Source: Myxococcales bacterium (GTDB lineage: Bacteria; Myxococcota; Polyangia; Fen-1088). From it: DNA of 31,799 bases. Position numbers and translations under genes: made by a program. The stretch's first letter is position 1, and each line of letters opens with the position of its first letter. Below, piece by piece: positions 18,196 to 26,534 of the stretch. The DNA is taken from positions 14,216 to 46,014 of the forward strand of contig PMCR01000186.1 of assembly GCA_003155465.1 (NCBI GenBank). The letters run 5' to 3'. Below the pieces are notes generated by a model. It did not search any database. It was not told where the DNA came from and saw only the letters and a list, made by a program, of their open reading frames with translations.

Positions 18196-21100
18196 ATGAT
18201 GCCCATCCTCTCTCTGCCCGGTGCCTCTGCTTTCACTCCCGCCAGACTGGCCAAGCGGCTGGCCAAGATCCAAACCGCCAACCCGCAGGTGGCGGCGCTT
18301 GCCGCCGAGTTCGTCCATTTCGTGGAACTCGACTCGCCCCTGTCCGACGCTGAGCAGCTCGTGCTGGCGCGCGTGCTGCACTACGGCCCGCGGGCCGAAG
18401 GGCGGAGCGAACCCTCTGAGGGCTCCCCTATTGTTGACGGCCGGCGCCTGCTCGTGGTTCCGCGCATCGGCACCATCTCGCCTTGGTCGTCCAAGGCCAC
18501 TGACGTGGCCCACAACTGCGGCCTTGAGCGCGTGCGCCGCATTGAGCGGGGCATCGGGTACACCGTCGCAGGCGAGGTGGCCAATCAACCCGCCCTGCAG
18601 GCTGCCCTGCACGACCGCATGACCGAATCCGTGCTGGCGAGCGAGGCAGAGGCCGAGCGCCTCTTCTCCCACGCCCAGCCGACGCCGCTGGAAACGATCG
18701 ACGTGTTGTCAGGCGGCCACGGCGCCATCGAAACCGCCAATCTGACCCTGGGCCTGGCTCTGGCGCCGGACGAGATCGATTACCTGGTGGAGAGCTTCCG
18801 TGCCCTGAACCGCAACCCGACGGATGTCGAGCTGATGATGTTCGCCCAGGCCAACAGCGAACATTGTCGCCACAAGATCTTCAACGCCGACTTCATCCTC
18901 GACGGTGAAAAGCAGCCCCAGTCGCTATTCCAGATGATCCGGCGCAGCACCCAAGCCAGCCCGACCGGCGTGCTGTCCGCGTACAAAGACAACGCCGCCG
19001 TGATGGAAGGCCCGGAGGCCGACCGCTTCTTCCCTGACCCGGAAACGAAAGTCTACGCCAACCATCGCGAGCCGGTCGGCATCCTGATGAAGGTCGAGAC
19101 GCACAACCACCCGACTGCGATCTCGCCCCACCCGGGCGCGTCCACCGGCTCGGGCGGCGAGATTCGCGATGAAGGGGCGGTGGGCCGCGGGTCCAAGCCC
19201 AAGGCTGGGCTCACCGGATTCACGGTTTCCAACCTGCGCTTGCCCGGGGCCGAGCAACCCTGGGAGAAGGAATTCGGCAAGCCAGGCCGCATCGCCTCGG
19301 CGCTGGACATCATGCTGGAAGGGCCCATCGGCGGCGCTGCCTTCAACAATGAATACGGCCGCCCCAACTTGGCCGGCTATTTCCGCACCTTCGAGATGGA
19401 AGTGCCCGGTCCTGCCGGTCCCGAGGTGCGCGGCTACCACAAGCCCATCATGGTCGCGGGCGGGTTCGGCAACATCCGCCTGCCGCACGTGAAGAAGTCC
19501 GAGGTGCCGCCGGGTGCGGCGATCGTCGTCCTGGGCGGACCGGCCATGCTCATCGGCTTGGGCGGCGGCGCCGCCTCATCCATGGCCTCGGGCGCGTCTG
19601 AGGAGGATCTCGATTTTGCCTCGGTTCAGCGCGACAACCCAGAGATGCAGCGCCGCTGCCAAGAGGTCATCGACCGCTGCTGGGCGCTGGGCGAAGCCAA
19701 CCCTGTCTGTTCGATCCACGACGTGGGCGCGGGCGGTCTGTCCAACGCTCTGCCCGAGCTGGTGCACGACAGCGGCCGCGGAGCCCTGTTCGAGCTGCGC
19801 AAGATCCCCAACGACGAGCCCCGCATGTCGCCCAAGGAGATCTGGTGCAACGAAGCGCAGGAGCGCTACGTCCTGGCCATCGCGCCCGAAGGACTCGGCC
19901 GTTTCTCCGATCTGTGCAGCCGCGAGCGTTGTCCCTTTGCCGTGCTCGGCCACGCCACGACTGACGGCCGGCTGGTGTTGACCGATGCCCACTTTGGCAA
20001 CCGGCCCATCGACATGCCGCTTGGCCTGCTGCTCGGCAATCCGCCCAAGATGTTGCGTCGGGCCGAGCGCGTCCGCCCGACGACGAGGCCATTCTCCACC
20101 ACGGACATCAACCTACGGGAGGCGATCCGGCGCGTGCTGCGCCTGCCCGCGGTGGCCGACAAGACCTTCCTCATCACCATCGGCGACCGCTCGGTGACCG
20201 GCCTGGTGTGCCGCGATCAGATGGTGGGTCCGTGGCAGGTGCCGGTGGCGGACGCTGCCGTGACCACCACCTCATATGATGGTTACACCGGCGAAGCCAT
20301 GGCCATGGGCGAACGCACACCGCTCGCGCTGCTGAATGCGGCGGCCTCCGCGCGCATGGCAGTGGGCGAAGCGCTGACCAACATTGCCAGCGCGCCCATC
20401 GCGAAAATCGGCGACGTAAAACTGTCGGCCAACTGGATGGCCGCCGCCGGGCATCCGGGCGAGGACGCGCGCCTCTACGAGGCCGTGCGCGCGGTGGGAT
20501 CCGAGCTGGCCCCGGCTCTGGGAATCGCCATCCCCGTGGGCAAGGACTCGATGTCGATGAGTACGGTGTGGCACGAAGCCGGCCAGGAAAGGCGAGTCAC
20601 CGCGCCGCTGTCACTCATCGTGAGCGCATTTGCCCTGGTCACCGACGTGCGCCGGGCCTTGACCCCGCAATTGCGCCTGGACAAGGGCGACACCGAATTG
20701 CTCCTTGTGGATCTCGGCAAGGGTCACAATCGCCTGGGCGGCTCGGCTTTGGCGCAGGTCTTTGGCCAGCTCGGCGACGAGACGCCCGACCTCGACGATC
20801 CGTCAGCCTGCAAGACCTTCTTCGCAACCATCCAGCACCTCAACGCCAAGGGCCTTCTACTGGCCTATCACGACCGTTCCGACGGTGGTCTCTTCGTCAC
20901 CCTGATGGAAATGGCCTTCGCGGGTGGCTGCGGGCTCGACATCGATCTCGCAGGGTTGGCGTGCGCCACCCCCGCACTGCTCTTCTCTGAAGAACTGGGC
21001 GCCGTGATTCAGGTGCGTAAGTCGGACACGGCAGCGGTGCGCGCGGCCTTCGCAGGGTCGGCCGGGCACATCCATGGCCTGGGCCACCCGATTCCCGGTT

Positions 21101-22104
21101 CACGCATTGTCTTCCGCCGAGGCGATCAGACTCTGGTTGAGGACACGCGCACGAACCTACGTCGAGTCTGGTCCGAGACCACATTTGCCATGCAGACCCT
21201 GCGCGACGATCCGACCTGCGCCCAGCAGGAGCATGAGGCCCGCTGCGACGAGAGCGACCCAGGTATTTCGCTGCGGCTGACATTCGATTTTGGGCAAGAC
21301 GTGGCCGCACCCTTTGTCAGTCGCGGGGCACAGCCGCGCGTCGCCATCCTGCGCGAGCAGGGCGTGAACGGCCAGGTCGAGATGGCCGCAGCCTTTAATC
21401 GCGCGGGCTTCGAAGCTGTGGATGTGCACATGAGCGACATCCTGAGCGGCCGCATGGACCTGGATTCGTTCCGCGGGCTGGCGGCTTGCGGTGGTTTCTC
21501 CTATGGCGACGTGCTGGGCGCAGGCGAAGGCTGGGCCAAGTCCATCCTTTTCCACGCCCGGGCGCGCACGGTCTTCGAACGCTTCTTCGCCCGGGCCGAC
21601 ACCTTCACCATGGGCGTGTGCAACGGGTGTCAGGCAGTTTCTAACCTGAAGGAAATCATCCCGGGCGCGCAGGACTGGCCGCGCTTCGTGCGCAACCGCT
21701 CCGAGCAATTCGAAGCCCGCCTGGCGCTCCTGCGCATCGAGGAGGGCCCGTCGGTGCTTCTGCGCGGCATGGCCGGCTCGCAGTTGCCCATCGCGGTTGC
21801 CCATGGTGAAGGTCGCGCCGAATTCGAATCCGAGGTGCAGCAGGCCAATTTGGAGAAGGCTGGCCTGGTGGCCGCGCGCTTCGTGAACCACCACGGCGCC
21901 ATAGCCAGCCGCTACCCGGACAACCCCAATGGCTCACCCGGCGGCATGACCGCACTGACCACCCCGGATGGCCGCGTCACCATCCTGATGCCGCACCCCG
22001 AACGCATGTTTCGGGCGGTTCAGCATTCCTGGCGCCCCGAGGGCTGGGATGAAGACGGTCCCTGGATGCGCTTGTTTCGCAACGCACGGGCATTTGTGGG
22101 TTAG
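18196..22104 (+). CDS. purL: Phosphoribosylformylglycinamidine synthase, single-chain (FGAM synthase)
   Basis: 1,302 aa, the usual size of the large single-chain enzyme. It converts FGAR, glutamine and ATP to FGAM, glutamate, ADP and phosphate, the fourth step of de novo purine synthesis, in the cytosol. The synthetase half carries [11 protein letters not shown] (residues 216-226) and KVETHNHP (299-306), typical of the ATP/FGAR site. The C-terminal class I glutaminase domain begins near residue 1045. Its nucleophile motif GVCNGCQ gives Cys1142, and PHPE gives His1267 and Glu1269. The Cys-His distance of 125 matches the Salmonella enzyme as I remember it (C1135/H1260). Thus one chain replaces the separate PurS/PurL/PurQ of other bacteria. 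ATG 18196 or 18199 both fit; no strong ribosome site is seen. No other pur gene is adjacent. Two exported-protein genes follow closely on the same strand. Confidence 0.98.
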   Translation: MMPILSLPGASAFTPARLAKRLAKIQTANPQVAALAAEFVHFVELDSPLSDAEQLVLARVLHYGPRAEGRSEPSEGSPIVDGRRLLVVPRIGTISPWSSKATDVAHNCGLERVRRIERGIGYTVAGEVANQPALQAALHDRMTESVLASEAEAERLFSHAQPTPLETIDVLSGGHGAIETANLTLGLALAPDEIDYLVESFRALNRNPTDVELMMFAQANSEHCRHKIFNADFILDGEKQPQSLFQMIRRSTQASPTGVLSAYKDNAAVMEGPEADRFFPDPETKVYANHREPVGILMKVETHNHPTAISPHPGASTGSGGEIRDEGAVGRGSKPKAGLTGFTVSNLRLPGAEQPWEKEFGKPGRIASALDIMLEGPIGGAAFNNEYGRPNLAGYFRTFEMEVPGPAGPEVRGYHKPIMVAGGFGNIRLPHVKKSEVPPGAAIVVLGGPAMLIGLGGGAASSMASGASEEDLDFASVQRDNPEMQRRCQEVIDRCWALGEANPVCSIHDVGAGGLSNALPELVHDSGRGALFELRKIPNDEPRMSPKEIWCNEAQERYVLAIAPEGLGRFSDLCSRERCPFAVLGHATTDGRLVLTDAHFGNRPIDMPLGLLLGNPPKMLRRAERVRPTTRPFSTTDINLREAIRRVLRLPAVADKTFLITIGDRSVTGLVCRDQMVGPWQVPVADAAVTTTSYDGYTGEAMAMGERTPLALLNAAASARMAVGEALTNIASAPIAKIGDVKLSANWMAAAGHPGEDARLYEAVRAVGSELAPALGIAIPVGKDSMSMSTVWHEAGQERRVTAPLSLIVSAFALVTDVRRALTPQLRLDKGDTELLLVDLGKGHNRLGGSALAQVFGQLGDETPDLDDPSACKTFFATIQHLNAKGLLLAYHDRSDGGLFVTLMEMAFAGGCGLDIDLAGLACATPALLFSEELGAVIQVRKSDTAAVRAAFAGSAGHIHGLGHPIPGSRIVFRRGDQTLVEDTRTNLRRVWSETTFAMQTLRDDPTCAQQEHEARCDESDPGISLRLTFDFGQDVAAPFVSRGAQPRVAILREQGVNGQVEMAAAFNRAGFEAVDVHMSDILSGRMDLDSFRGLAACGGFSYGDVLGAGEGWAKSILFHARARTVFERFFARADTFTMGVCNGCQAVSNLKEIIPGAQDWPRFVRNRSEQFEARLALLRIEEGPSVLLRGMAGSQLPIAVAHGEGRAEFESEVQQANLEKAGLVAARFVNHHGAIASRYPDNPNGSPGGMTALTTPDGRVTILMPHPERMFRAVQHSWRPEGWDEDGPWMRLFRNARAFVG

Positions 22105-22112
22105 TTTTGATC

Positions 22113-22118
22113 TATTAT
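22113..22118 (+). promoter_or_regulatory. Candidate -10 box for the small Cys-rich protein gene
   Basis: TATTAT lies just after the purL stop. The start point predicted from its spacing is 22125, one nucleotide before ATG 22126 of the next gene. No matching -35 is seen, so this is a weak call taken alone. Confidence 0.35.
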
Positions 22119-22680
22119 GCCGGCCATGTTCGCGATGATTGCATGGATGCTGTGGTCCGCTGCCGAGGCCGCGAGCGGCCCGGTGGCCAAGCTGCCCGTG
22201 CCAGTTGCCAAGGAAATGTCCGGGGCTCTGGTTGCGCTCAACAAAGTCCTGGGCCTGGAGAGCTGGCCTGGGCAGGGCTTCGAATCGTGCCTTGACCGCG
22301 GAGGCCTGGAGGCCACGGCCAAGGACGTCAGCGCGGAAGACACCAAGAAATGCGCCGATACCGCACTGACGGGCGGCTTTCCCGAACTGGGCAAGTCGTA
22401 CGTGATCGGCATTCCCATGGCCGGCATCGGCCCAGTCACGGTGTTTGCGGTCGGTCTGGGTGCGGCGCAAGGCTGGGGCGCCTATTCCTGCGACGCAACC
22501 CGCCCCAAGTGCCCGCCGACCAAGCTCGACGGGCCCTCCAAGCAAGCCAAGCGACTTGCTGAACGCTACCGCCGCGCCTGCGCCGACAGAGCAACGATTT
22601 GGCTTCCTGCCCGCGAGGGCGTCTGCGGGGCAAGCCCAGGCCCCGTGCAAGAAACCCAAACCCCAACGATGAAGGACTGA
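22117..22680 (+). CDS. Small exported Cys-rich protein of unknown function
   Basis: 187 aa from ATG 22117, or 184 aa from ATG 22126 if the TATTAT at 22113-22118 is its promoter. No ribosome site precedes either. The N-terminus is hydrophobic (Met/Ala/Trp/Leu) and ends in an Ala-rich AEAAS that suits signal peptidase I, but it lacks the usual positive charge, so export is likely and not certain. The mature part has six Cys residues, enough for three disulfides, which fits a periplasmic or secreted location. A Gly/Ala/Val-rich hydrophobic stretch near residues 95-120 (IGIPMAGIGPVTVFAVGLG) could be a membrane segment or a buried strand. No family is recognised. It lies 12 bp after purL and 43 bp before the porin gene, so it may be co-transcribed with either. 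Confidence 0.7.
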   Translation: MPAMFAMIAWMLWSAAEAASGPVAKLPVPVAKEMSGALVALNKVLGLESWPGQGFESCLDRGGLEATAKDVSAEDTKKCADTALTGGFPELGKSYVIGIPMAGIGPVTVFAVGLGAAQGWGAYSCDATRPKCPPTKLDGPSKQAKRLAERYRRACADRATIWLPAREGVCGASPGPVQETQTPTMKD

Positions 22681-22723
22681 CCGTCGCAGCGCATTCTCTC
22701 TGGTTACGTGGCAATATCGCGCC

Positions 22724-24190
22724 ATGAAGCCTCGTGCTGCTCTTGCCCTGGCGCTAGCCGCCGCGCTCTTCTTGCCAACTCCGTCAGCCTGGGCCTCGAG
22801 CGCGCTGGAATTGCTCGGCTCGCCCACGGGTGCCAACGCCCTCACCGCGCGCCTTTTCGCCCGCGGGGCAGGGGCGACCTACTTCAACCCCGCGCTGTTG
22901 CCCGAGGCGACCCCCAAGATTGAGGCCGGCTTCTTCGGCCTGGCCGCGCACGGGAGGATTCACCTGAAACCGCGGCCCGACGGCTCCGATGTACCGGTGT
23001 CGGTCTATGACCCGCAAGTTTCCTTTTCGGGTGGCTTGCGACCAATGGCGACCCGGGACTTGCCCAACCCACGCCTCGACACCGACGAGAACGACCGCAC
23101 GCTGTATGCAGTCTTGGGCGTGGTCCGCCCGCTGGCCGAGAAGTACTTGGTCTTCGGCTTCTATGCTCTGCTGCCGGTCAACGCCTTCATGGATGTGAAG
23201 GGGTTCTTCCCTGACGAACGAGAACAATACTTCTCGAACCGGCTATCCTTCGAGCAACTGGGCGACCGCTTGACCGCGTCCAGTTTCGCGGTGGCACTCG
23301 GCAGCCAACTCAACGACTGGGTCGCGCTTGGCGCTGGCATCGACATCGCCGTTGTCACGCGTTCCAACATGGGGGTGTACATGCCCGACGCGGGCAAGCA
23401 AGAAAACGTCTTGCTCGACCCGGACATCCGCACCAACAGCAAGTTCAAGCCCTACCTGGGCGCTCTCTTTCGGCCCTCACCGCGAGTCGCGGTAGCGGCC
23501 ACGCTCCACCTGGGCACCAGCAACGACACCCGCGGCCAGAACCAAGTGCGCATGTGGAACTACACCAGTCAATACCAGCCAGGTCTCAACTACGTTCCCC
23601 AGGTCTACACGCTCACCCAGGGCAACGAACCAGCGCGCCTGGGGCTGGGTGTCAGTCTGACCGGCCAGCGTCCGGCTGAAGGCCGCCCGAAATGGGAAGT
23701 GGGGCTGGTTGCGGTCGGTGAACGTTGGACCCAGTACCGAGACCGACACGGCGAGAACCCGCCGGACTCCTGGCACAACACGATAACCGTGGTGGCAGGC
23801 GGAAACTTCGCCTGGCGCCAGCGCCGCATCTCCTTTGATCTCGGCTATGCGCCCTCACCGGTTCCGGCTCAGACCGGACGCACCAACTACGTGGACAACT
23901 CGCGCATCATTTCCAGCGCAAGCATCGAGGCGCCGGTCAGGTTGCTCGGTCGCGACGTGGAGGCTGGCGTCTACCTATTCGGCTCGGTCTTCATCCCGCG
24001 TTCCGCCGAGAAAGATCCGTCTGCCTCCCATCCGGTGGTCGATGATTTCCCTGACAACTCCATCAACCTCAGCACCGGCTTGCCCGAGCCGAGCGCGGCG
24101 GGATTGCAAACCAACAATCCCGGCTACCCGGGCTTCGACAGCCACGGCTACATGATCGGCGCAGGGGTAAGCCTACGCATCGCGCGCTAG
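22724..24190 (+). CDS. FadL/TodX-like outer membrane transport protein
   Basis: 488 aa. A signal peptide covers residues 1-25 (MKPR, an Ala/Leu core, PSAWA before SSALELLG). The N-terminal stretch holds LFARGAGATYFNPALLPE, within which A-R-G-A-x-A and Y-F-N-P-A-L match the hatch region signature of the FadL (OMPP1/TodX) family. The rest alternates in the manner of amphipathic beta strands with Asp/Asn/Gly turns, as in a 14-strand barrel, and ends YMIGAGVSLRIAR. Length agrees with the family (about 400-500 aa). FadL proteins pass fatty acids or other hydrophobic compounds across the outer membrane; the substrate cannot be told here. No Shine-Dalgarno precedes ATG 22724; a poor -10-like CAATAT lies at 22712-22717. 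It ends 17 bp from the stop of the convergent lipoprotein gene. Confidence 0.8.
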   Translation: MKPRAALALALAAALFLPTPSAWASSALELLGSPTGANALTARLFARGAGATYFNPALLPEATPKIEAGFFGLAAHGRIHLKPRPDGSDVPVSVYDPQVSFSGGLRPMATRDLPNPRLDTDENDRTLYAVLGVVRPLAEKYLVFGFYALLPVNAFMDVKGFFPDEREQYFSNRLSFEQLGDRLTASSFAVALGSQLNDWVALGAGIDIAVVTRSNMGVYMPDAGKQENVLLDPDIRTNSKFKPYLGALFRPSPRVAVAATLHLGTSNDTRGQNQVRMWNYTSQYQPGLNYVPQVYTLTQGNEPARLGLGVSLTGQRPAEGRPKWEVGLVAVGERWTQYRDRHGENPPDSWHNTITVVAGGNFAWRQRRISFDLGYAPSPVPAQTGRTNYVDNSRIISSASIEAPVRLLGRDVEAGVYLFGSVFIPRSAEKDPSASHPVVDDFPDNSINLSTGLPEPSAAGLQTNNPGYPGFDSHGYMIGAGVSLRIAR

Positions 24191-24207
24191 GGGCTGCTAG
24201 ACTTGGA

Positions 24208-25122
24208 CTACGGGCCTGGCGGCGGGAAGAGCATCGCCTCGTTGCTCCGCACCCAATCGCAGTCAACTCCAGCGGCGACCTTGACCATCACGAAGCTGCT
24301 GCTGCATGCCGTGGGATCGGCGCTCGACTTGGACATTGAATAGAGGCTCTTGATATTCGCCGGGTCAGACGCGAGGACCGACTGGTCCGACTCGTAGATC
24401 ATCCAACCCTCGACGCGATCCGCGGCCACCGCCACACCGTGAAGCGCAGTCGCTTGCCTTTGCACGCACCGGATGATGCCCGTGATGAGGCCGCGCAGGC
24501 CAACGCTGATTCCAGGGTACTTGTCGCCGTCGGTGTCGACCACCCGCGGATCGTTGGGATCCGTGGGCAGGGCGTCGCAAACCGGGTCGGCCAAGTCTGC
24601 GCCCGCGACCTCTATCAGGCTGGGCAGGGTGAGCGTCAATTGCCCCGATTCGTCGGGCGCGAAGGTTCCGCTGCGCTGGACCAGCGACGGGGTCAGCCGC
24701 CAAGGATCCAGAACGATGACCGTGGCCGGGTTGTTGACATCGTCGTTCTGAATCCGATCGCAGTAGTGACCGGTGAGGGTGACGTCGGCCGCGTTCTGAA
24801 CCACATCGACCAGGATCACGCCGAGAGACTTGAGGCGAAACGGGTTCGAGTAGGTCGGGGCCGTGACCGTCTGGGCCCCGATAGTCTCGAGCACCCAGGT
24901 GCCTGACAGGTCCGTCACCGAAGCAAGCGCGGGGCTGCTGGGGCACAGTGGGACGGGTGCCCCAATGTCGACGCACACGTTCGCAGGCTCACTGCCAGCG
25001 TCCGCGCCCGGCTCCGGAGCCGCATCAGGAACCGACCCGCCACTGCTGCTGCATCCTGTAAGTATCCCGGCGACAAACCCCAGAACCCTGGCCTGGCTCA
25101 AGAATCCACTTGTGTGAGTCAT
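24208..25122 (-). CDS. Lipoprotein with Cys-rich domain and D-x-D-x-D loop, function unknown
   Basis: 304 aa. The signal ends in lipobox LTGC, with Cys24 lipidated. A Ser/Gly then Pro/Asp/Ala/Gly spacer runs to about residue 46. The remaining 255 residues carry seven more Cys and a mainly beta-type sequence starting near SGTWVLET, reminiscent of lipocalin-like or META-like 'how much has it changed' lipoproteins, but I cannot assign it. A DTDGDKYPG segment around residue 195 resembles a calcium-binding loop of EF-hand/thrombospondin type. There is no Shine-Dalgarno. On the minus strand TATCTT (25136-25131) is placed to start transcription at about 25124, 2 nt before ATG 25122. The gene is divergent from dsbD across 49 bp, so the two may share control. 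Confidence 0.8.
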   Translation of the reverse strand: MTHTSGFLSQARVLGFVAGILTGCSSSGGSVPDAAPEPGADAGSEPANVCVDIGAPVPLCPSSPALASVTDLSGTWVLETIGAQTVTAPTYSNPFRLKSLGVILVDVVQNAADVTLTGHYCDRIQNDDVNNPATVIVLDPWRLTPSLVQRSGTFAPDESGQLTLTLPSLIEVAGADLADPVCDALPTDPNDPRVVDTDGDKYPGISVGLRGLITGIIRCVQRQATALHGVAVAADRVEGWMIYESDQSVLASDPANIKSLYSMSKSSADPTACSSSFVMVKVAAGVDCDWVRSNEAMLFPPPGP

Positions 25123-25130
25123 GGGCGCGC

Positions 25131-25165
25131 AAGATACCAGATCGCTGCCGCCGAGCCTGTATTAT
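25131..25165. promoter_or_regulatory. Back-to-back -10 boxes in the 49-bp divergent promoter region
   Basis: The whole gap between ATG 25122 (minus) and ATG 25172 (plus) is 49 bp. TATCTT on the minus strand (25136-25131) predicts a start near 25124; TATTAT on the plus strand (25160-25165) predicts a start at exactly 25172, the A of the dsbD ATG. No convincing -35 or ribosome site exists on either side, and the two promoter footprints would overlap. Confidence 0.45.
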
Positions 25166-25171
25166 TGAGCG

Positions 25172-26515
25172 ATGACCATCCGTCCTGGCACCGGTCCCGG
25201 CCACTCGACGCCCGGCCTGCTCGCCGTCGCGCTCCTCCTGCTGGCCGGGGCAATCCTGGCACCGGCTGCCGCCCATGCGGAGGCGTTTTCCGACGCTGCC
25301 GGACGCGGAGCGGTGAGCGCATTCCTCTTCGCGTTCGTGGCGGGCTTCCTCACTTCGCTTACCCCTTGCGTCTACCCGATGATTCCCATCACCATCAGCG
25401 TTTTCGGCGGCCGCGGCGGTGTGCGCCGCGCGCATGCATTTGCCCTGGCGACTCTGTACGTGGCGGGAATCGCCATTATGTTCGGCACCCTGGGCACTAC
25501 CTTCGCGCTGCTTGGAAAGGCGTTCGGAACGTTTCTGGCCAATCCCTGGGTGGTGGTGCCGCTCGCGCTCTTCTTCTTCGCCATGGCAGCCTCCATGTTC
25601 GGCGCCTTCGCCTTGGCCCTGCCGTCGGGTTTGCAGCAACGCATGTCGCAGGTGGGTGGACGCGGCTTTCTCGGGGCATTTCTCATGGGCCTGGTCGGCG
25701 GACTCATCGCTGCGCCTTGTACCGGACCGCCTTTGGCCGGAATTCTCGCCTATGTCGCCACCACGCGCGACGCCCTGCGGGGCTTCTTGCTGCTTGCGAC
25801 CTACGCAGCCGGGATCGGCGTCCCCTTCTGGGCCATCGCGGGCTTCTCGCTGCACCTACCCAAGTCGGGCGCCTGGATGGAAGGCGTGAAGAGTGTTTTC
25901 GGAATCGCGCTGACGGTGGCCGGGCTCTACTACCTGAGAGTCGTGTTCTCGCCTCTGGCGCAGGTGACCGGCCGGTCCTCTGCCTTCTTGGCCGTGGCCA
26001 TCGCCGTGGCCGGGTTGGGGATTCTGCTGGGCGCTGTGCATCTGTCGTTTCACGCGACGCCGCGCACGCGGCTGCGCAAGACGCTTGGGATCGCACTGAC
26101 GGTCGCGGGTCTGTTCGCCATCATCAACTACGTCCTTACCCCCAAGATTGCTCTGCACTGGCTGCCCACGGAAGCCGCTGGCCTGGCCCACGCCCGGGTC
26201 AGCGGAAAGCCGGTGGTGATGGACTTCACCGCCGACTGGTGCCTGCCTTGTCGGGAGTACGAGATCAGCGTGTTTGCCCGGCCCGAAGTCGCCGCCCTGC
26301 TGGGCGACTTCATCCTGGTGAAGATCGACCTGACCCGCGAGGACCAGGACGACGCCCTGCCCGCGCTGAGGGATCGCTACGGCGTCTCCACCCTGCCGGC
26401 GGTGCGTTTCCTCGCGCCCGGCGGCCAGATCGTAGGCCGCATCGACAACCTGATTCCGTGGCGCGAATTCCGGCGCGCGTTGCTGGACGCACAAACGGCA
26501 GCGGAGGAAAAGTAG
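25172..26515 (+). CDS. dsbD: DsbD-like thiol:disulfide interchange protein (CcdA-type membrane domain plus thioredoxin)
   Basis: 447 aa. A signal peptide covers about residues 12-38 (ending AAAHAEA). The membrane part, about 45-320 with eight or so helices, has the two DsbD/CcdA half-repeats, each with its redox Cys: TPCVYPMIP (Cys66) and APCTGPP (Cys183). Residues about 340-445 are a thioredoxin fold with active site WCLPC (Cys357, Cys360) and cis-proline context STLPA. The protein passes electrons from cytoplasmic thioredoxin across the inner membrane to the periplasm, for disulfide isomerisation or cytochrome c maturation. The N-terminal periplasmic alpha domain of E. coli DsbD (about 565 aa) is missing, so the receiving partner must be a separate protein. 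ATG 25172 has no ribosome site but a TATTAT box fits a leaderless start. The gene ends 19 bp from the convergent FN3 gene. Confidence 0.93.
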   Translation: MTIRPGTGPGHSTPGLLAVALLLLAGAILAPAAAHAEAFSDAAGRGAVSAFLFAFVAGFLTSLTPCVYPMIPITISVFGGRGGVRRAHAFALATLYVAGIAIMFGTLGTTFALLGKAFGTFLANPWVVVPLALFFFAMAASMFGAFALALPSGLQQRMSQVGGRGFLGAFLMGLVGGLIAAPCTGPPLAGILAYVATTRDALRGFLLLATYAAGIGVPFWAIAGFSLHLPKSGAWMEGVKSVFGIALTVAGLYYLRVVFSPLAQVTGRSSAFLAVAIAVAGLGILLGAVHLSFHATPRTRLRKTLGIALTVAGLFAIINYVLTPKIALHWLPTEAAGLAHARVSGKPVVMDFTADWCLPCREYEISVFARPEVAALLGDFILVKIDLTREDQDDALPALRDRYGVSTLPAVRFLAPGGQIVGRIDNLIPWREFRRALLDAQTAAEEK

Positions 26516-26534
26516 CGGCACCGCGTCTGGCGGC

